From contig NZ_JACHOQ010000001.1 of the NCBI RefSeq assembly GCF_014199955.1, positions 434,001 through 498,000 on the forward strand: a stretch of DNA of 64,000 nucleotides, written 5' to 3'. The stretch comes from Brevundimonas aurantiaca. Lineage in GTDB: Bacteria; Pseudomonadota; Alphaproteobacteria; Caulobacterales; Caulobacteraceae. Position numbers and translations under genes: made by a program. Below, one piece after another: positions 19,103 through 28,263 of the stretch (positions are counted from its first letter, which is position 1; each line of letters begins with the position of its first letter). The notes under the pieces were generated by a model, which saw only the letters and a program-made list of their open reading frames with translations, ran no database searches and was not told where the DNA came from.

Positions 19103-20797
19103 ATGAAACTGGATCGCCGCAGCCTTCTGGGTCTGTTGGGCGCGGGGGCGGCGACGCCCGCCGTCGCCCAGGCCGCCCATTCCGGTCAGGTCGCCTTCCT
19201 GCACGGCGTGGCCAGCGGCGATCCCGATCATCATTCGGCCGTCTTCTGGACCCGCGTCACCCCGGCTGATCCGTCGGCCGGGGAGATCCCGGTCGTTCTG
19301 GAAGTGGCCAAGGACGCCGGCTTCACCGACATGGTGCGCCGCACCGCCGACCTCACCGCCCGGGCCGAGCGCGACTTCACCGTCAAACACGATCTGCATG
19401 GGCGCGGCCTGGAGCCCGGCCATGAGTATTTCTACCGGTTCATCGCCCGCGGCGTGACCTCGCCGGTGGGGCGGGTCCGCACCCTTCCCTTGGGCGCCAC
19501 GCCCCAGGTGAACCTCGCCGTGGTGTCGTGTCAGCTCTATCCGGGCGGCCTGTTCAACGCCTATGAGGCCATTTCCCAGCTGGATCGGCTGGACGCCGTC
19601 GTCCACCTGGGCGACTACATCTATGAATACGGCGCCGCGCCGAACGACTACGGCATGAATACCGGTGCGCCGCTGGGCCGGTCGCCCCTGCCGCCGCATG
19701 AGATCGTCAGCCTGGCCGACTATCGGACGCGCCACGCCCAGTACAAGACCGATCCCGACCTTCAGGCCGCCCACGCCCGCGCCGCCTTCATCTGCGTCTG
19801 GGACGACCACGAGGTCGCCAACGACACCTGGATGCGAGGCGCCGAGAACCATCAGCCCGCGACCGAAGGCGACTTCGCCGCACGCAAGGCGGCGGCTCTA
19901 CGGGCCTATTTCGAATGGATGCCGATCCGCGAGGCCAAGGCCGGCGCCATGAAGGAGGCGATCAACCGCAGCTTCCATTTCGGCGACCTGGCCAGCCTGC
20001 ATATGGTCGAGACCCGGCTGCTGGCCCGCGTCGAACAGATGGAGTTCGCCGACATTCCCAAGACCGCCGACGGGCGGCCGGACCTCGACGCCTTCGAGGC
20101 GCAGCGCCAGGACCCGTCGCGCGATCTGCTGGGCGAGCCCCAGCGCCGCTGGCTGGGCGAGGCCATGCGCCAGTCCAAGGCCGCCGGCCGGCCGTGGCAG
20201 ATCCTGGGTAATCAGGTCATTATGGCCCGGGTCAAGGGGCCGAACATTGAACAGATGGTGCCCCCCGCCCAGCTGGCCCAGATGGTCTCCGGCCTGCCCG
20301 ACGACGTCCGCCCCCAGGTCGAGACCGCCATCCAGCTGTTCAGACTGGGCCTGCCGTTCAACCTGGACAGCTGGGACGGCTATCCGGCCGGACGCGAGCG
20401 TCTGTACGAGACCATGAAACAGGCGGGGGTCGAGCCCATCGTCCTGGCCGGCGACAGCCACGCCTTCTGGGTCAATGAACTGTATGACAACGGCGGAGAG
20501 CGCCGGGCGGTCGAGTTCGGAACCTCGGCCATTTCCAGCCCCTCGCCCGGCGACCATGTCGGCGGCCTGCCCCTGGGCCTGGCGCTGCAAGCCGCCAATC
20601 CCGAGGTCAAGTTCTGCGACCAGTCGGCCAAGGGCTATGTGCTGCTGACCCTGGAGCGGGATCAGGCCGTCGGCGAACTGCGCACCGTCTCCACCATCCT
20701 GGCCAAGCCGTATGAGAACCGGACGCTGAAACGCTATCGTCTGGCGCGGACTGAGACGGGCCTGGGGCCGTTGGAAGACGTCACCGCACCCGCCTGA
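19103..20797 (+). CDS. PhoD-like alkaline phosphatase/phosphodiesterase, Tat-exported
   Basis: Hydrolyses phosphate mono- or diesters outside the cytoplasm. The N-terminus MKLDRRSLLGLLGAGAATPA is a twin-arginine signal, as expected for PhoD, which carries cofactor metals inserted in the cytoplasm. Seen: the FLHGVASGDPDHHSAVFWTR N-terminal domain, VVHLGDYIYEYG metal site, CVWDDHEVANDTW, and LAGDSHAFWVNEL. All are PhoD family motifs (Fe/Ca sites). It follows the TonB receptor by 10 bases and is surely co-transcribed. Its 3' end overlaps the convergent MFS gene by 17 bases. Confidence 0.94.
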   Translation: MKLDRRSLLGLLGAGAATPAVAQAAHSGQVAFLHGVASGDPDHHSAVFWTRVTPADPSAGEIPVVLEVAKDAGFTDMVRRTADLTARAERDFTVKHDLHGRGLEPGHEYFYRFIARGVTSPVGRVRTLPLGATPQVNLAVVSCQLYPGGLFNAYEAISQLDRLDAVVHLGDYIYEYGAAPNDYGMNTGAPLGRSPLPPHEIVSLADYRTRHAQYKTDPDLQAAHARAAFICVWDDHEVANDTWMRGAENHQPATEGDFAARKAAALRAYFEWMPIREAKAGAMKEAINRSFHFGDLASLHMVETRLLARVEQMEFADIPKTADGRPDLDAFEAQRQDPSRDLLGEPQRRWLGEAMRQSKAAGRPWQILGNQVIMARVKGPNIEQMVPPAQLAQMVSGLPDDVRPQVETAIQLFRLGLPFNLDSWDGYPAGRERLYETMKQAGVEPIVLAGDSHAFWVNELYDNGGERRAVEFGTSAISSPSPGDHVGGLPLGLALQAANPEVKFCDQSAKGYVLLTLERDQAVGELRTVSTILAKPYENRTLKRYRLARTETGLGPLEDVTAPA

Positions 20798-22025
20798 TCG
20801 CCGCCACCGCAAGGGCAGCTCCCAAGAAACACAGGGCGGCGGCCACGAACAGGCTGCGCAAGCCCAGATCCAGCCGCTCCAACAGGACCAGGGCGATCAA
20901 GGGGGCGATCGCCTGGGGCAGGGTCACGGCCAGGTTGATCAGCCCCAGATCCTTGCCCCGATCCTGAGCCGAGGGAAGGACGTCAGTCATCAAGGCGATA
21001 TCGACGGCGCCGTAGCAGCCTTGGCCCAGGCCATAGAGGGCGAAGGCGATCAGGACCAGGGTCCAGTCCGGGGTCGCCGCCATGACGGCCGCTGCGATCG
21101 TCAGCAGGACCGCCCCCGTCACGCCCAGGGGCTTTCGCCGCGTCACACGCGACCCGTTGACGGCGACCACGGCGCTGACCGCGACCACCCCGACCACGGC
21201 GATGGCGGTGACAAGGGAATGACCCGCCTCAGCCGTCCGGCCGGGGAACAGCCGAGCAAAGCCGATGGCGTCGGCGATGTAGAAGAGCAGATAAAAGGCC
21301 ACCAGCGAATAGCCGGTGACGACCAGGAAACGATAGGACCAGGCCAGGCTGAAGTCGCGGGTTGCAAAGGGCCTGAGCAGGCTCGCCAGGGAGAAGCCCG
21401 AAAACACCGGGCGGACCTGCGCCGACGGCGGCGGATCTTCGCGCGACAGCAGGGCGAAGGGCACGGTGGCCGCCGCGACGACGGCGGCCAGGACCGCCAG
21501 CCGCGCCGCCTCGCCCTGCGGTCCCCAGGCCATGACCACCGACCCGATCATGGCGGCCAGAGGATAGCCCATGCCCATTACGGCCGACATGGCGCTGCGC
21601 CGGTTTTCCGGCACCCGATCAGCGAAGAGGGCCAGGAGCGGCGCCAGCAGGATGTTGAACGCCAGTTGAAACCCGACGAGCGCCAGAACGAAGCCGACGG
21701 GTGTCGATGCGCGATGAAGGCCGGCGTAGCTGGCGATCGTCAGCACCGCGCCGATGATGATCCAGGGCCGTCTGCGCCCGTGTCTGGACCGGGTGCGGTC
21801 GCTGAGGGCGCCGCCGATGATGTTGCCGACCCCGGCCGCCATACAGCCCCAGAACAGGGCCTGACTGAGCAGGGGGCCTTTGGCCTCGCCGCCGATAAGC
21901 TCGGCGTGGAGAGGCGCAAGCACCTGAAGCAGGGGCGCCACGCCGATGAAGCCGCCGATATAGGCGACGGCGTAGCCGAAGAGGAAGGCCGGCCCGGCCG
22001 GCCGGGTTGGAACGCCGGCGACCAC
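20781..22025 (-). CDS. MFS transporter
   Basis: A 414-residue integral membrane protein with about 12 hydrophobic segments and the major-facilitator loop motif between helices 2 and 3 (GGALSDRTRSRHGRRRPWII). The SDRTRSRHGRRRPW form resembles the GPH/sugar-cation and SLC45-like subgroups, so a sugar or glycoside is plausible, but the substrate is not determined. The start is a GTG at 22025, 11 bases after the dxs stop, so it is probably transcribed with dxs. Its 3' end overlaps the PhoD gene on the opposite strand. Confidence 0.88.
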   Translation of the reverse strand: MVAGVPTRPAGPAFLFGYAVAYIGGFIGVAPLLQVLAPLHAELIGGEAKGPLLSQALFWGCMAAGVGNIIGGALSDRTRSRHGRRRPWIIIGAVLTIASYAGLHRASTPVGFVLALVGFQLAFNILLAPLLALFADRVPENRRSAMSAVMGMGYPLAAMIGSVVMAWGPQGEAARLAVLAAVVAAATVPFALLSREDPPPSAQVRPVFSGFSLASLLRPFATRDFSLAWSYRFLVVTGYSLVAFYLLFYIADAIGFARLFPGRTAEAGHSLVTAIAVVGVVAVSAVVAVNGSRVTRRKPLGVTGAVLLTIAAAVMAATPDWTLVLIAFALYGLGQGCYGAVDIALMTDVLPSAQDRGKDLGLINLAVTLPQAIAPLIALVLLERLDLGLRSLFVAAALCFLGAALAVAAIRRVR

Positions 22026-22036
22026 GGGCGGGGGCG

Positions 22037-23947
22037 TCAGGCGCGAACGGCCCGCGCCGCCGCGAGGCCCAGCGCCTGGAGGGCGGCGGCGGCGATATGG
22101 TCGGCGTTCAGCCCGGCCTGGGCGTACATGGCCGCCGGCGTGTCCTGATCCTGGAAGACGTCGGGCAGGTTCAGTGTGCGGACCTTCAGCCCGCGATCCA
22201 GGGCGCCCTTCTCCGCCAGCAGTTGCAGGACGAAGGCGCCGAAGCCGCCCATGGCCCCCTCCTCCACCGTGATCAGGGCCTCGTGCTCGCGGGCCAGGCG
22301 CAGGATCAGATCGGCGTCCAGCGGCTTGGCGAAACGGGCGTCGGCGACGGTGGCGGACACGCCGCGCGCCGCCAGCAGGTCAGCGGCCTTCAGCGCTTCC
22401 TGAAGTCGGGTGCCCAGGGACAGGATGGCGACGGCGGTCCCCTCGCGCACGATCCGGCCGCGGCCGATCTCGAACGGAGCGGCCAGGTCCGGGATCTCGA
22501 CCCCGACGCCGTCGCCGCGCGGATAGCGGAAGGCGCTGGGGCGGTCGTCGATGGCCAGGCTGGTCGAGATCATGCCCGCCAGTTCGGCCTCGTCGGCGGC
22601 GGCCATCAGCACCATGCCGGGCAAGGCCCCCATGAAGCCGATGTCGAACGATCCGGCGTGGGTCGCCCCGTCGGCGCCGACCAGACCGGCTCGGTCCATG
22701 GCAAACCGCACCGGCAGGGACTGGATCGCCACGTCGTGGACGACCTGGTCATAGCCGCGCTGGAGGAAGGTGGAATAGATGGCGCAGACCGGCTTCATCC
22801 CGTCGGCGGCCAGGCCGGCGGCGAAGGTGACGGCGTGCTGTTCGGCGATGCCGACGTCATAGGTGCGGTCGGGGAAGGCCTGGCCGAACAGGTCCAGCCC
22901 CGTGCCCGAGGGCATGGCGGCGGTGATGGCGACGATCGACGGATCGGCCTTGGCGTGTTTGATCAGTTCGGTCCCGAACACCTTGGTGTAGCTGGGGGCG
23001 TTGGAGACGGCCTTGGTCTGCTTGCCCGAGACCACGTCGAACTTGACGACCGCATGAAGTTTGTCGGCGCTGCTCTCGGCGGGGGCGTAGCCCTTGCCCT
23101 TCTGCGTCACGACATGGACCAGAACCGGCCGGTCCTCGATGGCCGCCGCCTTCTTCAGGATCGGGACCAGGTTCTCCATGTCGTGACCGTCGATGGGGCC
23201 GACATAGTAGAAGCCCAGCTCTTCGAAGAAGGTGCCGCCCGTCACCATCCCACGGGCGTATTCCTCGGCCTTCTTGGCGGCGTTGCGGAACGGACGCGGC
23301 AGGTGCTGGGCGAACGAACGGCCCAGGCGGCGAACGTTCTGATAGGCGCCGCCGGACACCAGACCGGCTAAATAGGCGCTCATGCCGCCCACCGGCGGGG
23401 CGATGGACATGTCGTTGTCGTTCAGTATGACCATCAGCTGGCCGCTGGTGGCCTCGGCCGCATTGTTCATCGCCTCATAGGCCATGCCGGCCGACATGGA
23501 GCCGTCGCCGATGACGGCGACCACCTTGTTCTTTTCCCCCTTCTGGTCGCGCGCGGCGGCGAAGCCCAGGGCGGCGCTGATCGAGGTCGAGGCGTGGGCG
23601 GCGCCGAAGGGATCGTATTCGCTCTCGCTGCGCTTGGTGAAGCCGGACAGACCGCCGCCCTGGCGCAGGGTGCGGATGCGATCGCGACGCCCGGTCAGGA
23701 TCTTGTGCGGATAGCACTGATGGCCGACGTCCCAGATCAGGATGTCCTTGGGCGTCTCGAACACATGGTGAAGCGCCGTGGTCAGCTCGACCACCCCCAG
23801 GCCCGCGCCCAGATGGCCGCCGGTCACCGAGACGGCGTCGATGGTCTCGGCTCGCACTTCTTCCGCCAGCTGCTTGAGCTGGGCGATGTCAAAGCCCCGC
23901 ATGTCGGCGGGAAACTTGACGGTGTCGAGAAGCGGGGTGTCGGGCAT
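22037..23947 (-). CDS. dxs: 1-deoxy-D-xylulose-5-phosphate synthase
   Basis: Condenses pyruvate with glyceraldehyde 3-phosphate, the first step of the MEP isoprenoid pathway, using thiamine diphosphate. Seen: [31 protein letters not shown], the TPP motif [36 protein letters not shown] and [16 protein letters not shown]. The ATG at 23947 begins [17 protein letters not shown], the usual N-terminus; 636 residues is normal length. Upstream on the same strand are ispA and xseB, the classical xseB-ispA-dxs arrangement, so precursor supply and chain elongation are expressed together. Confidence 0.98.
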   Translation of the reverse strand: MPDTPLLDTVKFPADMRGFDIAQLKQLAEEVRAETIDAVSVTGGHLGAGLGVVELTTALHHVFETPKDILIWDVGHQCYPHKILTGRRDRIRTLRQGGGLSGFTKRSESEYDPFGAAHASTSISAALGFAAARDQKGEKNKVVAVIGDGSMSAGMAYEAMNNAAEATSGQLMVILNDNDMSIAPPVGGMSAYLAGLVSGGAYQNVRRLGRSFAQHLPRPFRNAAKKAEEYARGMVTGGTFFEELGFYYVGPIDGHDMENLVPILKKAAAIEDRPVLVHVVTQKGKGYAPAESSADKLHAVVKFDVVSGKQTKAVSNAPSYTKVFGTELIKHAKADPSIVAITAAMPSGTGLDLFGQAFPDRTYDVGIAEQHAVTFAAGLAADGMKPVCAIYSTFLQRGYDQVVHDVAIQSLPVRFAMDRAGLVGADGATHAGSFDIGFMGALPGMVLMAAADEAELAGMISTSLAIDDRPSAFRYPRGDGVGVEIPDLAAPFEIGRGRIVREGTAVAILSLGTRLQEALKAADLLAARGVSATVADARFAKPLDADLILRLAREHEALITVEEGAMGGFGAFVLQLLAEKGALDRGLKVRTLNLPDVFQDQDTPAAMYAQAGLNADHIAAAALQALGLAAARAVRA

Positions 23948-24007
23948 CAGCCGGGAAAACCTTGGTAGTCTGATCAATCAACCCGCGAGGGCGGTCGACG
24001 TTTCGTA

Positions 24008-24922
24008 TCAGGACCGGCGCCTTAGCACAAAGTCCACGCTCGCCTTGAGGATTTCCGCCTCATCGCCAAAGGACTCCAGGTGGGCGCGAGCCTGATCGGA
24101 CAACAGCGCGACCCTCTGTCGCGCCTCGTCCAGCCCCAACAGGGTGACGAAATTGGTCTTGCCCAGGGCCGCGTCCTTGCCGCCGGCGGCCTTGCCCATT
24201 TCCTCGGCCGAACCCTCGGCGTCCAGAATGTCGTCGACGATCTGATAGGCCAGGCCGACGTCGTGGGCGAAGCTGATCAGGGCGTGCTGATGCTGGGCCG
24301 AAGCCTCGGCGATGATCAGCGGAATCTCGAAGGCATAGGCGAACAGGGCGCCGGTCTTCAGACGTTGCATCCGGGCGACCCCGCCCAGGTCGTCGCGCAC
24401 GCCCAACAGGTCGATCATCTGGCCGCCCGCCATGCCCCGCGCGCCCGAGGCCAGCGACAGCCGGGCCGCCAGTTCGCAGCGGACGGCGGGATCGTCGTGG
24501 GTGTCCTCGTGCAGAATGATGTCGAAGGCCGCCGTCTGAAGCGCGTCGCCGGCCAGGACCGCCGTGGCCTCGTCATAGGCGCGGTGGACGGTCGGGCGGC
24601 CGCGCCGCATGTCGTCGTCGTCCATACAGGGCAGGTCGTCGTGGACCAGGCTGTAGGCATGGACGCATTCCAGGGCGCAGGCGGCGCGCAGCACCGACCG
24701 CGCGTCGATGTCGAACAGCCGCGCCGCCTCAAGGGCGAAAAAGGGCCGCAGCCGTTTGCCCGGTCCCAGGGCCGCATAGCGCATGGCCTCGGTCAGGCGG
24801 GATTCCGGCCCTTCCGCGCGCGGCAACAGCTCATCCAGCGCCACCGTCACCAGATCGGCGACCTCGGCGACCCGGTCGATCACGGCCTGCTCGGGCGAAT
24901 TGGCGGCGATGACCCGGTTCAA
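24008..24922 (-). CDS. ispA: polyprenyl (farnesyl/geranyl) diphosphate synthase
   Basis: Joins dimethylallyl and isopentenyl diphosphates into prenyl diphosphates. The first aspartate-rich motif is seen in [17 protein letters not shown] and the second in [28 protein letters not shown] and [12 protein letters not shown] are also characteristic. No ATG is available in the expected region. A TTG at 24922 ([12 protein letters not shown]) gives 304 residues and is used here; a GTG at 24883 would also keep the whole domain, and any longer form would overlap xseB. It lies between xseB and dxs. Confidence 0.93.
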   Translation of the reverse strand: MNRVIAANSPEQAVIDRVAEVADLVTVALDELLPRAEGPESRLTEAMRYAALGPGKRLRPFFALEAARLFDIDARSVLRAACALECVHAYSLVHDDLPCMDDDDMRRGRPTVHRAYDEATAVLAGDALQTAAFDIILHEDTHDDPAVRCELAARLSLASGARGMAGGQMIDLLGVRDDLGGVARMQRLKTGALFAYAFEIPLIIAEASAQHQHALISFAHDVGLAYQIVDDILDAEGSAEEMGKAAGGKDAALGKTNFVTLLGLDEARQRVALLSDQARAHLESFGDEAEILKASVDFVLRRRS

Positions 24923-24962
24923 GACGATCGACCGCCCTTGGCCGCAAGAGGACGATGCGGCT

Positions 24963-25214
24963 TCATTCGAACGACGCCGCCTCAACGCCCTTGGCCTGGC
25001 CGTCCGGCCCGACCACGATCTTTTCGACCCGCAGCTGGGCCGCCTTCAGACGCGCCTCGCAATGGGCCTTCAGCCGGGCGCCCTCTTCGTACAGGGCGAT
25101 GGATTCCTCCAGCGGGGCCTGGCCGGATTCCAGGCGCGAGACGATGGTCTCCAGACGCTGCAGCGCGTCTTCGAAGCTGAGGTCGGCGGGAATGGCGGGT
25201 GCGGCGTCGGTCAT
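24963..25214 (-). CDS. xseB: exodeoxyribonuclease VII small subunit
   Basis: An 83-residue helical subunit that assembles with XseA into exonuclease VII. Characteristic blocks are [20 protein letters not shown] and [20 protein letters not shown]. It is the first of the tightly packed xseB-ispA-dxs group, in its usual place upstream of ispA. Confidence 0.95.
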   Translation of the reverse strand: MTDAAPAIPADLSFEDALQRLETIVSRLESGQAPLEESIALYEEGARLKAHCEARLKAAQLRVEKIVVGPDGQAKGVEAASFE

Positions 25215-25262
25215 GGCGCGCGACCCTAAAGACCCGGTCGCCCCGCATCAACGGTTATGCGG

Positions 25263-25925
25263 CTAGCGTTTTTCGTAACGGCGCTGCGACCAGTATTTGA
25301 AGCCCTGGTTATGCACCAGTTTCCACCCGTCGGCCTTCAGACGCGCGCCGACCATATGGTTGAAATAGCCGTGGGCGAAGACCAGGACGTCCTGGCCGGT
25401 CTCGGCGCGGGCGATCAGCTTGCGGGCCGCCTGTTCGGCGCGAACCTCGGCCTGGGCCCGGGTCTCCTGGCCGCCGTGATGATCGAAGGCGTGCCACCAG
25501 AAGCGCGACACCACCCCCCACCATTTCGGCGACAGCTTGATCCAGTCGGGGATCGGCGGCGGCGGCAGGGGCGCCTCGATGAACATGACGTCCGACATCA
25601 CTTCCCGCCCGGCGACGACGGCGGCGGCCGTCTCCTGGGCCCGCTGGCGGGTGGAGGCGTAGATGGCGCCGGCGCCCTGGGCGGCGGCGACCAGTTCGGG
25701 CGGGGGCGTCTGGCCCGCCAGCAGACCGCCGACCTCGTACTTCGCCCACCAGTCTCCGTACTCGCGGGCAGTGATCAGGCACTTGCGCGACAGGGCGGGT
25801 TCGCCGTGGCGCGTCAGGATGATGGCGCCGGGCCGGACGCCCCTCGCGGCAGGCGCGCCAACAGAGCCGCCCACCTGAACGGCGGTCTCTTCAGTCGAAT
25901 CGAGGGACAGGGCGGGGGCTGACAT
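25263..25925 (-). CDS. histidine phosphatase family protein
   Basis: A 220-residue protein of the phosphoglycerate-mutase-like phosphatase superfamily. The catalytic RHG motif is in IILTRHGEPALS near residue 40. The second block is IYASTRQRAQETAAAV and the second catalytic histidine is in VLVFAHGYFNHMVGA. The substrate is unknown. An N-terminal extension of about 30 residues lacks recognisable features. It is 48 bases upstream of xseB on the same strand and may head that operon. Confidence 0.88.
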   Translation of the reverse strand: MSAPALSLDSTEETAVQVGGSVGAPAARGVRPGAIILTRHGEPALSRKCLITAREYGDWWAKYEVGGLLAGQTPPPELVAAAQGAGAIYASTRQRAQETAAAVVAGREVMSDVMFIEAPLPPPPIPDWIKLSPKWWGVVSRFWWHAFDHHGGQETRAQAEVRAEQAARKLIARAETGQDVLVFAHGYFNHMVGARLKADGWKLVHNQGFKYWSQRRYEKR

Positions 25926-25966
25926 GGCGATGGGACGAACCTTAAGGTTTCAAGGCCTTATACGTC

Positions 25967-26219
25967 CTAATCCTCCCCGAGCGCGGCGACGTGTGCGACC
26001 GCGGAGCGGCCTGGTCCTTCAAGGTCGTAACCGCCCTCGCGCGCGGACACAACCTTGCCCGAACAGGTCCGGCGCGCGTTTCCCCGAACCGCGCAGGTCG
26101 CCCAGGTGAAATCCTCGGCCTCGAGCGACGGGTGCGCCAGCGGATCGCGCGCCGCATGGGGGGGCGACCAGCGCATGGGCCGGCATCGAGGCGTGGGTGA
26201 AGACCGGAAGGCCGCTCAT
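25967..26219 (-). pseudogene. small gene coupled to HxlR regulator, frame broken at a C7 tract
   Basis: An ATG at 26219 overlaps the stop of the HxlR gene (ATGA), a typical coupled start, and reads MSGLPVFTHASMPAHALVAP. At a run of seven C on the minus strand (26158-26164) the frame then becomes unnatural. The next frame reads on as HAARDPLAHPSLEAEDFTWA and beyond, to a TAG at 25967, with third positions mostly G or C as in real genes here. Removing one C joins the two into about 83 residues containing two cysteines. It could be a recent frameshift, a sequencing error or a slippage site. The family is unknown. Confidence 0.5.
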
Positions 26220-26581
26220 GTCTCAACCTCCATGCGCAGATGAGCCTCGCCCCAGGCGCGCAGGGCGAGAATGACCGGAGACAGCGTCCGCCCCGCCCCC
26301 GTCAGGCGGTAATCGACGCGGGGCGGAACCTGAGCATAGACCGTCCGATGCACCAGTCCCGCCGCCTCCAGCTCGCGCAACTGCTTTGTCAGCATCCGCT
26401 GAGTGACGCCGGGAAGATGACGTTTCACCTGACTGAACCGCAGGGGGCCGTCGAGCAGATGATAGACGATCACGCCCTTCCACTTGCCGCCGATCAGATT
26501 GAGGGCGGCGTCGACGACGCATTCACCCGGCCGTACGTTTCGAGGCGGCGCCACGAAGGTTTCGGAAAAGACGGTATCCAT
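26216..26581 (-). CDS. HxlR-family transcriptional regulator
   Basis: A 121-residue winged-helix regulator. The signature of the family is seen in CVVDAALNLIGGKWKGVIVY, LRFSQVKRHLPGVTQRMLTK, LRELEAAGLVHRTVYAQVPP and RVDYRLTGAGRTLSPVILAL. The cysteine (C33 in GECVVDAAL) sits where redox- or aldehyde-sensing HxlR proteins keep their sensing cysteine. The ATG at 26581 gives the usual length. It is divergent from a quinone/alcohol dehydrogenase-like gene with 91 bases between them, an arrangement in which the regulator commonly controls both genes. Confidence 0.93.
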   Translation of the reverse strand: MDTVFSETFVAPPRNVRPGECVVDAALNLIGGKWKGVIVYHLLDGPLRFSQVKRHLPGVTQRMLTKQLRELEAAGLVHRTVYAQVPPRVDYRLTGAGRTLSPVILALRAWGEAHLRMEVET

Positions 26582-26672
26582 TCGGGTACTACATACAGAA
26601 AAATGCCGTTCTTGCGCCGAATGTAGCTGAAGGCGATGTGGGGCGCGACGACACAAACCAAGGAGCATTGTC
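26582..26672. promoter_or_regulatory. divergent promoter region with CTACAT/ATGTAG inverted repeat
   Basis: The 91-base region between the HxlR regulator and the dehydrogenase gene is distinctly AT-richer than its surroundings. It holds an inverted pair, CTACAT at about 26588 and ATGTAG at about 26622, and a GTACTACATAC element resembling HxlR-type dyads. The dehydrogenase has the ribosome binding site AAGGAG. Binding by the adjacent regulator is inferred. Confidence 0.4.
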
Positions 26673-27671
26673 ATGAAGGCCATCGGCACGACCGGCCCCC
26701 GCCCCGTTTCCGATCCCGCCGCCCTGATCGCGTTCGAGGCCGCCGAGCCTGAGCTGCGCCCGCGGGATCTGCTTGTTGCAGTCAAGGCCGTCAGCCTGAA
26801 CCCCGTGGACACAAAGGTGCGCAGCAGTCGGCAGCCGGACCAGCCCAGCATCCTAGGCTATGACGCCGCAGGCGTGGTGATCGGCGTCGGCGCCGACGTC
26901 AGCCTGTTCAAGGTCGGAGACGAGGTCTTCTACGCCGGCCAGATCGACCGCCCCGGCTCGAACGCCGAACGTCAGGCGGTGGACGAACGGATCGTGGGCC
27001 GCAAGCCCCGGTCGTTGAACTTTGTCGAGGCCGCCGCCCTGCCCCTGACCGCCATCACCGCCTGGGAACTGCTGTTCGACCGAATGAAGGCGGACCGGCA
27101 CGAGGACGAGAGCCTGTTGATCGTCGGCGGCGCCGGCGGGGTCGGGTCCATCCTGATCCAGATCGCCAAGGCCATGACGAAACTGCGTGTCGTCGCCACC
27201 GCCTCTCGCCCTGAAACCCGCCAATGGTGCCTGGACCTGGGGGCGGACGCCGTCATCGACCATTCCCGCCCCATCGACGAAGCCCTGACGGAAGCCGGCG
27301 AACGGGCGCCGAAATATATCGCATCCCTGACCCACACGGCCGGCCATTTCGAGGCCCTGGCCCGCGCCGTGGCGCCCCAGGGGGTCATCGGCGCCATTGA
27401 CGACTTCAAGGGTCTGCCGGTCGAACTGCTGAAGCAGAAGGCGGCCGGTTTCGTGTGGGAGTTCATGTTCACCCGGCCGGTCCACCAGACCCCCGACATG
27501 ATCCGGCAGCACGAAATCCTGAACGCCGTGTCGGAGGCGGTCGACGCCGGCGCCATCCGCACCACCCTGACCCGCAACCTGGGCCGGCTTTCGGTCGAGA
27601 CCCTTCTCGACGGGCATCGCCAGTTGGAAAGCGGCTCGACGATCGGCAAGGTCGCGCTGGACGGCTTCTGA
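26673..27671 (+). CDS. zinc-type alcohol dehydrogenase-like / quinone reductase family oxidoreductase
   Basis: A 332-residue medium-chain dehydrogenase. The N-terminal GroES-like domain includes VSLNPVDTKVRSS and ILGYDAAGVVIGVGADV. The NAD(P)H-binding Rossmann motif is LLIVGGAGGVGSILIQIAKA near residue 150. It has the sequence style of the ADH family related to quinone oxidoreductases (TIGR02817), usually without catalytic zinc despite the name. It would reduce quinones or enals with NADPH. Divergence from the HxlR gene suggests induction by an electrophile or quinone (inference). The start follows AAGGAGCATTGTC. Confidence 0.9.
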   Translation: MKAIGTTGPRPVSDPAALIAFEAAEPELRPRDLLVAVKAVSLNPVDTKVRSSRQPDQPSILGYDAAGVVIGVGADVSLFKVGDEVFYAGQIDRPGSNAERQAVDERIVGRKPRSLNFVEAAALPLTAITAWELLFDRMKADRHEDESLLIVGGAGGVGSILIQIAKAMTKLRVVATASRPETRQWCLDLGADAVIDHSRPIDEALTEAGERAPKYIASLTHTAGHFEALARAVAPQGVIGAIDDFKGLPVELLKQKAAGFVWEFMFTRPVHQTPDMIRQHEILNAVSEAVDAGAIRTTLTRNLGRLSVETLLDGHRQLESGSTIGKVALDGF

Positions 27672-27687
27672 GGCTAAGGGGCGGATC

Positions 27688-28215
27688 ATGACCGAGATCC
27701 TGATCCGCACCCCCCGCCCCGGAGACGCCGAAGCCCTGGGCGTCCTGGGGCGTCGGACCTTCGTCGAGACCTTCGTGACCGGCTTCGGCATTCCCTATCC
27801 CGAGACGGACCTGGCGGCCTTTCTGGACGCCAGTTTCGATCCCGAACCGACACGGAAAAAGCTGGCCGAACCCAACGCAGCCTGGTGGGTGGCCGAGCGG
27901 GACGGCGAACTGCTGGCCTTCGCCAACGCCGGTCCCAACGGCCTGCCCCACCCCGAGGCGCGGCCGGAGCATATGGAGCTGCGCCGCCTGTATGTGTCCA
28001 AGGCCGCCCAGGGTCTGGGCCTGGGCACGAAGCTGCTGACCCTGTCGCTGGACTGGATGGAGGCCAACACGGGCGGCCCGCTCTGGATCGGCGTCTGGAG
28101 CGGCAACGAAAAGGCCCAGCGCCTGTACGCCGCCTATGGGTTCAAGAAGGCGGGCGAGTATGAATACCCGGTCGGCGCCTGGCGCGACCACGAGTTCATC
28201 TTGCGGCGCGGATAG
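27688..28215 (+). CDS. GNAT family N-acetyltransferase
   Basis: A 175-residue acetyltransferase, acting on an unknown amine with acetyl-CoA. The fold motifs are MELRRLYVSKAAQGLGLGTK (strand 4 and the pyrophosphate-binding loop RxxGxG-like QGLGLG) and LWIGVWSGNEKAQRLYAAYG, then FKKAGEYEYPVG. It starts 16 bases after the dehydrogenase gene and is probably co-transcribed. Confidence 0.92.
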   Translation: MTEILIRTPRPGDAEALGVLGRRTFVETFVTGFGIPYPETDLAAFLDASFDPEPTRKKLAEPNAAWWVAERDGELLAFANAGPNGLPHPEARPEHMELRRLYVSKAAQGLGLGTKLLTLSLDWMEANTGGPLWIGVWSGNEKAQRLYAAYGFKKAGEYEYPVGAWRDHEFILRRG

Positions 28216-28263
28216 ACGTTCGGCGAGCTGCGTGCTTTTCTTAAAAAAAGGGAGGAGTTCACG

